DNA from: JBEGQX01 sp041180805
Lineage (GTDB): Bacteria; Planctomycetota; Planctomycetia; Gemmatales; Gemmataceae
DNA length: 50,615 nt
Assembly (NCBI GenBank): GCA_041180805.1
Contig: JBEGQX010000150.1
Coordinates: 1 to 50,615 of the forward strand
Direction of reading: 5' to 3'
Positions 8,711-16,923 of the stretch are shown one piece after another (within the stretch, counting starts at the first letter, position 1; each line of letters starts with the position of its first letter). The notes under the pieces were generated by a model, which searched no databases, was not told the origin of the DNA, and was given only the letters and a program-made list of their open reading frames with translations. The position numbers and the translations under genes are program-made.

Positions 8711-10746
8711 TCAAACATTTCTGGATTCTGGTTCCCTTTGTTGGGTTGATGGTTTATGCCCAGGATGATTCCTGGGAGCAAGCAGTTCAAACTGCCACCA
8801 AAAAAGCAACCGCCAGCATGGTGACGATCGAGACATCAGGCGGCACAGAAACTATCTCCAGTGCGGCAGTACCCGGAAAAAGAAGACCGGGCCCCGCAGG
8901 TGCCCCGGGTGTGCGCAAAGGCAGTGGGCCAACCACGGGCGTGGTGGTTTCGCCTGATGGGTACATTGTTTCCAGCGCTTTCAATTTCGCCAACAAACCA
9001 ACCTCCATCATCATCTCGACGGCGGGCGGCAAAAGGCATGTCGCCAAGATTATTGCCACCGACCAATCCCGCATGGTGACATTGCTGAAGATTGATGCAA
9101 CAGGTTTACCCATGCCGGAAGTTCTTCCTGTTTCCTCCATTCAGGTGGGGCAGACAGCCATTGCCATGGGAAAGACGCTTTCCCTTACCCCGGATGCACC
9201 TCCGAGTATAAGTGTTGGAATCATCAGTGCGGTGGGAAGAATCTGGGGCCGCGCCATCCAGACAGATGCCAAGGTTTCCCCGGTGAATTATGGTGGCCCG
9301 CTGGTGGATCTTTCAGGAAAAGTCATGGGCATTTTAGTACCCGCTTCTCCCCAGGCGGAAGGTGAGACCGCCGGGTTTGAATGGTACGATTCAGGAATTG
9401 GCTTTGCCATGCCCCTTGAACAAATCATGGGTAACTTGGAACGGCTAAAGCAGGGAAAAGACCTTCGCAGGGGCGTGATGGGAATCACCATGCAAAGCAA
9501 TGACATGTATGGCGTGGAGCCCATCGTGGGAGGTGTCATGCCGAACTCACCGGCGCAAAAAGCTGGTTTGAAGCCTGGTGATAAAATCATTTCCGTGGCC
9601 GGTAAAAACGTTGAAAGCCATGCCCAGATGATGAACCAACTGGGAACCCGTTATGAGGGTGACGAGGTTGAAGTACGCATCAAGCGAGGCACCGAGGAGT
9701 TGAACCTGGGCAAGGTTGCCCTGGCCGGATCGCTGGCTTCCCCCCCCAATGGCACCCTTGGAATTTTACCCATGCGAGATGACAAGGAAAAAGGCGTGGA
9801 AGTACGCTATGTTTTCCCAGAAACCTCCGCGGCAAAAATTGGTCTTAAAGAAGGCGACAGAATCCTGAAGGCTGGCCTTTCACCTTTGCAAAGCAAAACA
9901 GATGCCCCATTACGGCCCATAGGTAATCGCGAGGAGTTGGCAAGTATGATCCATGCTAGCACCGTGGGTCAGCAATTTGGGATGGAAGTGAAAAGGAAAG
10001 ATGGCAAAACGGAAACCCTGAAAGGCACCCTTGGCGAATCATCCGAGATCATTCCACCCAAGCCCCCTGAAAAGGCATCACTAGCCAAGGTATCAGGTGC
10101 GGATGTGAAAAAGCCGGACTTGGGGCTGGTTACCAAGAACTCCGCCGCCGGTGATAAAACCTTCCTCCTGAATGTTCCGATCTCTTATGAACCAAATGCC
10201 GGCTACGGCCTGGTGATTTGGCTTCACCCCACAGGCAAGGGCAAAGACAAGGAAATGGAAGACTTGTTTGCCATTTGGGATGAATACTGTGCCCGTTATA
10301 AATTCATCATGGTGGCTCCCCGTTGTGACGCCGAGCTTGGCTGGACCCCGGGAGATTCTGATGCCATTATGGAGGCAATCAAGTTCGCGCAGGACAACTA
10401 CAACATCGACAAGAAAAGGATTGTCTTGCATGGCATGGGTAGCGGTGCCCAGATGTCGTTCTACATGGCTTTTCAGCAAAGGCAGTTGATCCGTGGAGTG
10501 GCAGCGGTGGGTGGTGCCATGGGAGCATCTCCAAAGGAGCGCATCGCGACCGAACCTCTCGCATTCTTTTTGGCAGTGGGAGACAAGGATCCCATTCGAG
10601 AATCCACGATTGAAACCCAAAAGAAACTTCTGGAATTCCAGTACCCCTGCGTTTTCAGGGAGATGAAAGACCGGGGCCATCAGTACCTGGATTCACCCAC
10701 ACTGGATCAAATCGCCACCTGGGTCGATCTGCTGGATCGCCTTTAA
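8707..10746 (+). CDS. Degenerate HtrA-like domain, two PDZ domains and esterase-like domain
   Basis: 679 residues with a signal peptide (residues 1-18). Residues 75-245 follow the trypsin/HtrA pattern, but all three catalytic positions are changed: the His position is Phe92 (GYIVSSAF), the Asp position Met123 (RMVTLLKI) and the Ser position Tyr195 (SPVNYGGPL). PDZ 1 lies near 255-335 (SPAQKAGLKPGDKIISVAGK), and PDZ 2 near 350-440 (SAAKIGLKEGDRIL). Residues about 480-679 resemble an alpha/beta hydrolase of the esterase/PHB-depolymerase type (VIWLHPTG, ending with VGDKDP and DRGHQY). The nucleophile elbow reads HGMGSG, putting Gly578 where Ser is expected, while the acidic and His628-658 region is retained. 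Probably a non-enzymatic envelope scaffold. It overlaps the previous gene by ATGA. Confidence 0.82.
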   Translation: MIKHFWILVPFVGLMVYAQDDSWEQAVQTATKKATASMVTIETSGGTETISSAAVPGKRRPGPAGAPGVRKGSGPTTGVVVSPDGYIVSSAFNFANKPTSIIISTAGGKRHVAKIIATDQSRMVTLLKIDATGLPMPEVLPVSSIQVGQTAIAMGKTLSLTPDAPPSISVGIISAVGRIWGRAIQTDAKVSPVNYGGPLVDLSGKVMGILVPASPQAEGETAGFEWYDSGIGFAMPLEQIMGNLERLKQGKDLRRGVMGITMQSNDMYGVEPIVGGVMPNSPAQKAGLKPGDKIISVAGKNVESHAQMMNQLGTRYEGDEVEVRIKRGTEELNLGKVALAGSLASPPNGTLGILPMRDDKEKGVEVRYVFPETSAAKIGLKEGDRILKAGLSPLQSKTDAPLRPIGNREELASMIHASTVGQQFGMEVKRKDGKTETLKGTLGESSEIIPPKPPEKASLAKVSGADVKKPDLGLVTKNSAAGDKTFLLNVPISYEPNAGYGLVIWLHPTGKGKDKEMEDLFAIWDEYCARYKFIMVAPRCDAELGWTPGDSDAIMEAIKFAQDNYNIDKKRIVLHGMGSGAQMSFYMAFQQRQLIRGVAAVGGAMGASPKERIATEPLAFFLAVGDKDPIRESTIETQKKLLEFQYPCVFREMKDRGHQYLDSPTLDQIATWVDLLDRL

Positions 10747-10763
10747 ACCCGCATAAGTTCCAC

Positions 10764-10770
10764 GGAAGGA
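10764..10770 (+). promoter_or_regulatory. Ribosome binding site deciding a TTG start
   Basis: GGAAGGA lies 9 bases before the TTG at 10780, and there is no closer ATG in frame before the first hydrophobic segment, so the flippase-like gene is assigned a TTG start. Confidence 0.6.
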
Positions 10771-10779
10771 TTTCCCAGC

Positions 10780-11805
10780 TTGCGAAGACTGTTCGATTTC
10801 TTGAAATACCTGCTGGCATTCGGATTGCTTGCATTTGTGGTTTACCGTAACTGGATGCCCGGTTCGGAAAATGGCTTGGAAGCAGTCTGGCAAAAGCACT
10901 GGGTTGAAAAGAAACCCCTGAACCTGGCTTCCTTCCTTCTTTGCAATCTGCTGTTCTTCTCAGGCATTCTCCTAACCCAGGTTCGCTGGCACCTGATGAT
11001 GCGCGCACAGGATCTTGGCATGGGAATCTGGAACACCATCCGGATTGGTTTTATCGGATTCTTTTTCAACACGTTGTTGCCCGGGTCGGTGGGTGGTGAC
11101 CTGGTGAAAGCAGCCGCTGTCTGCAAGAACCAATCCCGCAAGAGCGTTGCGGTAACGATCATATTGCTGGATCGCGCGATTGCATTATGGGGGCTGATCT
11201 TTTTTTCGGGTGGTTGTGGCGCCATCTTTTGGAGCCTTGGCTACCTGGAGGAAGGATCGGCTGCTGCCGCCAAGACCCTTATAAAATTCAACCTTGGCTT
11301 TTGTGGCGTGACTGCCTTTGGCTGGTATATTCTGAAATATCTTCCCATGTGGCGGGTGGAACGCTTCGAGAAAAGACTCCGCAAGTATGTCGCGAACCCC
11401 GCCGCGGAATTCTGGCTGACATTCTGGCGTTATCGTCAGATGCCTGGCTTGGTAATGATCTCTTTTCTAATTTCCTGGTCGGCACATGTGTGCCTAACTC
11501 TGGCGTTTTATGAGGCCGCCCAGGTTTTACGAGTTACCCAATCCATTCCCGGTCTGCTGGAACACTTCCTGATCGTGCCCATAGGTCTGGTAATCCAGGC
11601 GGCACCCATGTTTCCGGGCGGCGCGGGAATTGGCGAGCTTGGTTTTGGAGCCCTGTATTCCTGGTTTGGTGCGGATCGCGCCATGGGTGTGCTTGCCTCG
11701 CTGGTGAAGCGGGTGGCCTCGTGGATTGTCGGAATCACCTGTTATCTATTGTGCATCTACCTCGCTCCAAAAAATAGTGCGCCCACGGAACCATCGGTGG
11801 AATAA
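10780..11805 (+). CDS. Flippase-like integral membrane protein (LPG synthase TM / UPF0104 family)
   Basis: 341 residues with about eight hydrophobic segments. The family-typical segment GFFFNTLLPGSVGGDLVKA near residues 90-108 is followed by SVAVTIILLDRAIALWG, and the C-terminal part contains FPGGAGIGELGFGALY; together these are strong signs of the lysylphosphatidylglycerol synthase transmembrane (PF03706, also called flippase-like or AglD/UPF0104) family. Members move or modify lipid-linked groups in the inner membrane; the substrate here cannot be told. TTG is the start, supported by GGAAGGA nine bases upstream. It lies 33 bases after the degenerate HtrA/esterase gene and is the last member of the operon. 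Confidence 0.85.
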   Translation: MRRLFDFLKYLLAFGLLAFVVYRNWMPGSENGLEAVWQKHWVEKKPLNLASFLLCNLLFFSGILLTQVRWHLMMRAQDLGMGIWNTIRIGFIGFFFNTLLPGSVGGDLVKAAAVCKNQSRKSVAVTIILLDRAIALWGLIFFSGGCGAIFWSLGYLEEGSAAAAKTLIKFNLGFCGVTAFGWYILKYLPMWRVERFEKRLRKYVANPAAEFWLTFWRYRQMPGLVMISFLISWSAHVCLTLAFYEAAQVLRVTQSIPGLLEHFLIVPIGLVIQAAPMFPGGAGIGELGFGALYSWFGADRAMGVLASLVKRVASWIVGITCYLLCIYLAPKNSAPTEPSVE

Positions 11806-11878
11806 TTTCAGGCCTATGTAGCCCCGGCTTGATAAAAATATCAGTGGCATTAAATCCCATCCGTTCCACAGGATTATC

Positions 11879-12328
11879 ATGAAGGTAAACATTTCTGGCG
11901 TTTGCATTGAAACACGCAAGATCGTGGTATACCTGAAAAGCCCCTGGCGGGCCAACGCCCTGGAACACAAACTGTTTGATGCAGCCAGGCAGATTCCCGA
12001 GGTGCAAGTCGAGGAATCCCAGGCGGAATACAAGATCGTGCTTAAGAACATCGAGAAATTCCAAAACCTGCTGGAAAGCTGCACCCGTATTCTGAAGGGC
12101 TGGCAGGAAGATGCCGATCTTGGCACAGAAAGGCGTTTTTGGTGCTGGCTTTTTGAGGGTGACGCCGATGCAAGCGGCTATGACCACAACGGAAACCCGG
12201 CATCCATCTGGATATTTGTACGGGCAATCATTGAACATGCCGAACATAGCATGGATGCTCCAAAGGTGGAGCATGTGGACTTGGAGAGTTTCAACTTCGA
12301 GCTAACGAACAACGAGTTTTCTCGCTGA
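11879..12328 (+). CDS. Small protein of unknown function
   Basis: 149 residues, not recognised; no signal peptide or membrane segment. The N-terminal 75 residues look like a small alpha/beta domain (NISGVCIETRKIVVYL, then amphipathic helices KLFDAARQIPEVQVEE and KNIEKFQNLLES). The C-terminal half is acidic with several Trp and Cys residues (RRFWCWLFEGD). It reads rightward, 73 bases after the flippase-like gene, and its TGA stop directly abuts the cheY stop on the other strand (TGATCA at 12326-12331). An unusual soluble cytoplasmic protein; the location is inferred from lack of a signal. Confidence 0.6.
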   Translation: MKVNISGVCIETRKIVVYLKSPWRANALEHKLFDAARQIPEVQVEESQAEYKIVLKNIEKFQNLLESCTRILKGWQEDADLGTERRFWCWLFEGDADASGYDHNGNPASIWIFVRAIIEHAEHSMDAPKVEHVDLESFNFELTNNEFSR

Positions 12329-12712
12329 TCATTCCCCCAGAATTTTTTCCAAAAGGGCTTTCAGGCGGGTCTTGTCGAATGGCTTTACGATAAAATCACT
12401 GGCCCCTGCCTGGATGGATTCAGCAAGCTTATCCTTCTGGTTTACCGCGCTGATCATGATGATCCTCGCGTTGGCATCTAATTCCCGAATTTTCTTCAGT
12501 GCCTCAAGTCCATCCATATTGGGCATGACCATGTCCATGGTGACAAGGTCGGGCTTCTGGTTTCTGTAAATCTCACAGGCCTCCTGCCCATCCCTCGCTT
12601 CGCCGGCAATATTCCATCCACATTCCTTGGCAAGCTCAGTGATCATCTTTCGGATAATCAAGGCATCATCAACCACAAGGATTTTTTTTGGATGGTTTTC
12701 AGTTGAGCTCAT
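12329..12712 (-). CDS. cheY: CheY-like single-domain response regulator
   Basis: 127 residues, one receiver domain. The acidic pocket (VDD at 14-16), phosphoacceptor Asp60 (TMDMVMPNMDG), switch Ser88 (MISAV) and Lys110 (FIVKPFD) are all present, so it should accept phosphate from CheA and signal to an output. It is the last gene of the leftward chemotaxis run, 9 bases after cheD. Because no flagellar genes are seen, the output could be twitching, gliding or another process rather than a flagellar switch. Confidence 0.92.
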   Translation of the reverse strand: MSSTENHPKKILVVDDALIIRKMITELAKECGWNIAGEARDGQEACEIYRNQKPDLVTMDMVMPNMDGLEALKKIRELDANARIIMISAVNQKDKLAESIQAGASDFIVKPFDKTRLKALLEKILGE

Positions 12713-12721
12713 GATTGTACC

Positions 12722-13207
12722 TCAGATTTCCACTTCTGATTCGCTATTGATGGTGATGATTATCTTCCCGGAACCGGGATAAAACAATGCTCTTCTTCCC
12801 TTGGAACCCCCACAATGGGTGGCAAGCACGGGGATCGAAAGCTTTTGCAAGGCCTCGCGTGAAGCTTCCAGATTTCTTTCCCCGATAAGAAAATTGGAAT
12901 TCGCGTTAAACATGGCGGCTCCACCTGCCAGCTTTGCCCAAATTTTTCTGGGCTCGCAACCCTTCTTAACCAACTGTTCAAGCATCTCGGGAATCGCAAC
13001 GTCGGCGTATTTACCAATTTTTTCATCCGAAGTTACGCGTCTTTGTGGCAGAAGAATATGTGCCATGGCGCCCAGTTTCCTGGATGGATCATGCATCATG
13101 ATGGCAATGCAGGATCCAAGCACTGTGCTAAAGCGCTCCTCTCCATTCCCGATCACGATATCGCCCATGTTGACGAATCTTGGCAAATTATTTCCCAGGC
13201 CAGCCAT
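12722..13207 (-). CDS. cheD: CheD chemoreceptor glutamine deamidase
   Basis: 161 residues from the ATG at 13207. A longer in-frame start at 13261 exists, but a GAGGAAAG site at 13216-13223 lies 8 bases before 13207, and the family alignment begins here. CheD deamidates receptor glutamines and binds CheC. The catalytic region is clear: Thr-Val-Leu-Gly-Ser-Cys33 followed by His50 in AMAHILLP, then KLAGGAAMF and IGERN. The ribosome site overlaps the stop of cheC, indicating coupled translation of the two partners. Confidence 0.93.
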   Translation of the reverse strand: MAGLGNNLPRFVNMGDIVIGNGEERFSTVLGSCIAIMMHDPSRKLGAMAHILLPQRRVTSDEKIGKYADVAIPEMLEQLVKKGCEPRKIWAKLAGGAAMFNANSNFLIGERNLEASREALQKLSIPVLATHCGGSKGRRALFYPGSGKIIITINSESEVEI

Positions 13208-13221
13208 TCGGGGTTCTTTCC

Positions 13222-13815
13222 TCAATCTGCCAGTGTGTCGGGGATGAACAACAAATGCCAAACCAGGGTTTTACCTTCCATCAAAAACAGGGTGCGAACA
13301 AAAAGCACGCTGTCCGCAATCATTGCCTGTTCCAGAAAAAGGCCCTCCAAGAGGCTCATCGCATAATTACGATGGAAAATTGGTGGGGAAGGAAGCACTG
13401 TTGCAATATCCTTGTTTTCCGCAGACTGAACCATCGCGTTCAGGAACGCGCAACCAAGGATGTTCGCGGATTCCAAGGCCGCAGATCTTTCAAGTTCGCC
13501 CCAATCGGGGGAACCCTTGACACCTGTAAGCATCTCGGAAAGGGCCAAACCACTCTCATCAGAAAAAGCCAGGGCAATGCGACCACCAAAAGCACCCTCA
13601 AGCTGCATGATACAGCAACAAACAGGCACATCCGGCTCGCCCAAAAGATTCATGGATTCACCCAGCGGAATCGGGGTGATGGAATCCAGATGCACCGAAA
13701 TCGGTTTCCCAATCCATTGGGTAAGGGCCTTGCCCGATTCCATGGCACCCTGCTTGAAGGCTATCTCAAGTTGTTTGATGGACTTGGAATTTATGGCAAA
13801 TTGGTTGCTGCTCAT
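13222..13815 (-). CDS. cheC: CheC-family CheY-P phosphatase
   Basis: 197 residues from the ATG at 13815, which overlaps the cheA stop (ATGA) and has AGGAAGGA 5 bases upstream. CheC/CheX/FliY phosphatases remove phosphate from CheY using a Glu-x2-Asn motif. Here Glu115-x2-Asn118 in ALESANILGCAFLNAM is followed by Pro142 (VLPSPP), the expected spacing. I see only one clear copy of this motif, whereas classical CheC has two, so this may be a single-site member. Adjacent cheD matches the known CheC-CheD complex. Assignment to CheC rather than CheX rests on length and neighbour. Confidence 0.82.
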   Translation of the reverse strand: MSSNQFAINSKSIKQLEIAFKQGAMESGKALTQWIGKPISVHLDSITPIPLGESMNLLGEPDVPVCCCIMQLEGAFGGRIALAFSDESGLALSEMLTGVKGSPDWGELERSAALESANILGCAFLNAMVQSAENKDIATVLPSPPIFHRNYAMSLLEGLFLEQAMIADSVLFVRTLFLMEGKTLVWHLLFIPDTLAD

Positions 13816-16031
13816 TTTGATCCTTCCTGGCTGAGAGCGGCCTGTAAAAATCCATCCGTGTCCATGACAAGACAAACTGATCCATCACCTAGAATGCTGG
13901 CACCGGCAAGTCCCCGGATATTTTCGTAATTGTCCGATAGTGATTTGATGACAATTTCCTGCCTGCCCAGAAAATCATTTACCACGACTCCCGCGGTAAG
14001 CCTGCTTGAGGTAACAATCACCACTTTGCAGGTTGAATCTTCCAAGCCTTTTCCAGATTCGCCATTTAATTTGGTTTCCTCAACCGCAGTAACAGCGGGA
14101 CTTTCTTTCCAGTTAAGTACAGAGCTGGCGGTAACCACGGGAATAAACTTGCCCCTTAGTTCCATGGTTCTGGAACCCTGAACGTGGTGCACTTCCCGTG
14201 TGGAAATCTGGGCAACTTCAAGCACCGATTCAATGGGAATCGCAACCGCCTGGCCTTCAACTCTTACCAGCAGGGTTGGCATGATGGCCAGGGTCAGTGG
14301 CAAGCGAATCTGGAAAGTCGTGCCATTGCCGGGTTCGCTGAAAAGTTCAATGCTGCCGCTAATTCTGTTGATGCGACTGCGAACAATATCAAGTCCAAAT
14401 CCCCTGCCGGAAATGTCGGTAATTTTTTCGGCGGTGCTGAATCCCGGGCTCCAAAGAAATTCAATAACCTGCTTGGGGCTAAGAAGTGCAGCCTCTTCCT
14501 CGCCTACCATTTCCAGGTTGATAGCTTTTCGCCGGATTTTTTCCATATCCAGCCCGCGGCCATCATCTTCCACCTGAATCACAACACTATTGGCGTTATG
14601 GCTTGCACTCAGGCGCAGATGGCCTTTGGGATTCTTTCCTTTTTTGATTCGGGTTTCGCTGTCTTCCAAACCATGATCAATCGCATTGCGAAGCAGGTGC
14701 AAAAGTGGCTCGGTAAGCTCATCGATCAGGCGCTTATCCAGTTCGACATTCTCGCCAATAATCTCAAATTCGAATTTCTTGCCAGTTGTCTGGGCCAAAT
14801 CACGCACCATGCGCTGGAACCTGTTAAACATTGGCCCGATCGGAACCATGCGCGTGGCAAGAATTCCCCTTTGAAGACCGGAGGATGTCCGCCCGAGGTG
14901 ATCCTGCACAATTCGAAGATCGTCCAAAAGCCTGGTACCAGCCTTGATGGTCTGGATATCGTGTTTCAGTTCCTCCAAATCGACCAAAAGAGATCCCAAA
15001 TCCGCCGAGGAATTTTTCATCTGCACCGCATAAATGATCGATTCCAGTTTCTTGGAAACAGTATTGTTCCCAAAAAACTCCTGGAAGGAATCCACCAGCC
15101 CGGCAAGCCTGGCTTTTTGAATCACCAGTTCGCCGGCAAGATTCATCAATTCATCAAGCCTGCCCACCGGGACTCGCAATGTATCGCTGGCAGTGTTTGA
15201 AACCCCTGCAGTTGTATCCTGGGTGTTTTTCTTTTCTTTATCGCCTTGGATTGCGGAATGTGTGGTAACAAAAGAAGCTGGTTGAGGGCTATTTTCCGGA
15301 ACCTTGGGTTCCAGGGTATCTTCCGGCGGTTTGGTCGGATTTCTTTCCGTTGAACAAGATTCTACCCCGTCCAATTGGGTCATCATCACCAGAGAATCAG
15401 CGGCCAATTCGCTGGTCATATCAACAAAGAATTTCTGGAATTCCTTGCCTGCCTTTAATTCTTCCTCGGAAGGATATGTTGCAAGAACTTTGCCTGCTGT
15501 TTGCAATTTCACAATTATCAATTTTGCCTTGAGATCCGGTAACTGCACGTCCGGGGTAAACTTGTAAATCAGCCTGATAATCTCAGCCGGGGCATTCACA
15601 ACCGGCGTGAAATCCATTGGCTTGGATACCGCGACGGAAAGCCCTGCGCTGCTTTCCTGCACCAGGGCATTCAATGCCTCCATGGGAACATTCAGACTTT
15701 CCGGAGGCTGACCAAAAATGGAAAGATCGTGATGATAAGCCTTGAGGGCATCCAGGCAAGCTAAAAGAATATCGATTCCACCCTTGGAAACTTTTGAACT
15801 GTTTTTACGCCAGGCGGACAGCAGACTTTCCATCTGGTGGGCCGCCTCCGAAACCTCGGCGAGCTCGATGACGGCAGCAGACCCTTTGATAGTGTGTACA
15901 ATCCTGAATATTTCATCCAAGGAAGCTGATGAGGTTGGGGCTTTTTCCAAAGCCAGCAACAATTGGCCAAGACTTTCGAGGAATTCCCCGGTCTCATCCA
16001 GGTACATGCGTAGGTATTCGTTTGCACTCAT
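13812..16031 (-). CDS. cheA: Chemotaxis histidine kinase CheA
   Basis: 739 residues. Domain order is standard: HPt with phospho-His46 (IVHTIKGSA), a variable region (130-280) that includes a weak receiver-binding-like segment near 150-225, a dimerisation helix pair (GRLDELMNLAGELVIQ, 290-380), the HATPase with N box around Asn449 (LLRNAIDHGLED), G1 DDGRG (489-493) and G2 GRGFGLD (542-548), and a CheW-like regulatory domain (580-735). All catalytic boxes look intact. It phosphorylates CheY, CheB and possibly the kinase-linked receiver encoded at 19633-21210. The ATGA overlap with cheC and 9-base gap to cheR indicate one transcript. Confidence 0.96.
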   Translation of the reverse strand: MSANEYLRMYLDETGEFLESLGQLLLALEKAPTSSASLDEIFRIVHTIKGSAAVIELAEVSEAAHQMESLLSAWRKNSSKVSKGGIDILLACLDALKAYHHDLSIFGQPPESLNVPMEALNALVQESSAGLSVAVSKPMDFTPVVNAPAEIIRLIYKFTPDVQLPDLKAKLIIVKLQTAGKVLATYPSEEELKAGKEFQKFFVDMTSELAADSLVMMTQLDGVESCSTERNPTKPPEDTLEPKVPENSPQPASFVTTHSAIQGDKEKKNTQDTTAGVSNTASDTLRVPVGRLDELMNLAGELVIQKARLAGLVDSFQEFFGNNTVSKKLESIIYAVQMKNSSADLGSLLVDLEELKHDIQTIKAGTRLLDDLRIVQDHLGRTSSGLQRGILATRMVPIGPMFNRFQRMVRDLAQTTGKKFEFEIIGENVELDKRLIDELTEPLLHLLRNAIDHGLEDSETRIKKGKNPKGHLRLSASHNANSVVIQVEDDGRGLDMEKIRRKAINLEMVGEEEAALLSPKQVIEFLWSPGFSTAEKITDISGRGFGLDIVRSRINRISGSIELFSEPGNGTTFQIRLPLTLAIMPTLLVRVEGQAVAIPIESVLEVAQISTREVHHVQGSRTMELRGKFIPVVTASSVLNWKESPAVTAVEETKLNGESGKGLEDSTCKVVIVTSSRLTAGVVVNDFLGRQEIVIKSLSDNYENIRGLAGASILGDGSVCLVMDTDGFLQAALSQEGSK

Positions 16032-16040
16032 GATCGTTGG

Positions 16041-16867
16041 TTAGCCGGCTTCCTTCTGGTAAAGCCAGGGTTGTATTCTCCGCAGGGCCTTGGAACAGCC
16101 GAGAATGTCCTCGGCTCCTCCCAATATCAGGTAACCATCCTTGGCCAGGCAACTCGCTATGCGATCCAAAACCTTTGTCTTGCTGTCCTTGTCAAAATAA
16201 ATCAGCACATTTCTCAGGAAGACCAGATCAAACTGCCTTGGTGGCATCAATTGCTGCATGAGGTTGTGCTTGCGAAATTCCACCAGTTCAGCAAGTTCAG
16301 GTTTCACCTCCAGCATGCCTGGTTCTGTCGCATCCTTGAAATACCTTTTCAGTTTTTTCAGGGGTATCTGCTCCAGGGTTCTTCCCTGATAATTTCCCTT
16401 GCGGGCCGTCTCCAACACCGTGGAGCAAATGTCTGTTGCCAGTATTTTCAAATCCCAGCCATTCAGAATGAGCCTGTTATCCAGTAACATCATGCCGATG
16501 GTGTAAGGTTCCTCTCCAGTGCTACAAGCCGCCGACCAAATGTTCAACTTTTTCGGTCTTAGTCCCTTCATTCCCTGGTTGGAAAGATCCTTCAGATAAG
16601 TTTCCATCCATGCGAAGTGATTATCATGCCTGAAAAAAAGGTTTCATTGGTGGTGACGGCATCCATCATGGCGTCCAATTCCGCCTTGCCCGTCACTGAC
16701 TGCACCACCTTCAGGTATTCCCCGTAAGTTTGGATTCCCGTTGCCCGCAACCTTCTCAAGATTCTGCTGGATAAAAGGGCCTTCTTGGTCTCATTGATCC
16801 GCATTCCGGAAAACTTGTAGATGATTGCCTGGAACTCCGCCATTTCTTTATCGTTTAGCTCCAACAA
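16041..16867 (-). pseudogene. cheR: CheR chemoreceptor methyltransferase, split by a one-base frameshift
   Basis: Two overlapping frames together make one CheR. The N-terminal part (TTG start at 16867, GGAG 8 bases upstream) gives the CheR N-domain helices and ends in TTNETFF, then goes off frame. The C-terminal part (readable from about 16640, with an ATG at 16607) has the SAM-binding Rossmann domain: NIWSAACSTGEEPYT, LATDIC, RNVLIYFD. At 16633-16639 there are seven A on + (seven T on the coding strand). One extra T would restore the continuous family sequence TTNETFFFRHDNHF, which agrees with the CheR motif. This is either a sequencing error, a real mutation, or a slippage site. CheR methylates receptor glutamates; partner cheB is intact. 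Confidence 0.9.
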
Positions 16868-16923
16868 GAATCATTCTCCAGGAGTTAAGGTTAAGGGGGC
16901 GATCATCCTACGCCCCGCGAAGT

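Noticed and set aside
13180..13929. 249-codon rightward frame across cheC/cheD
   Set aside because: It is a shadow of two well-supported genes on the other strand.
14184..15200. 338-codon rightward frame inside cheA
   Set aside because: It is the mirror frame of a clearly conserved CheA and has no family features.
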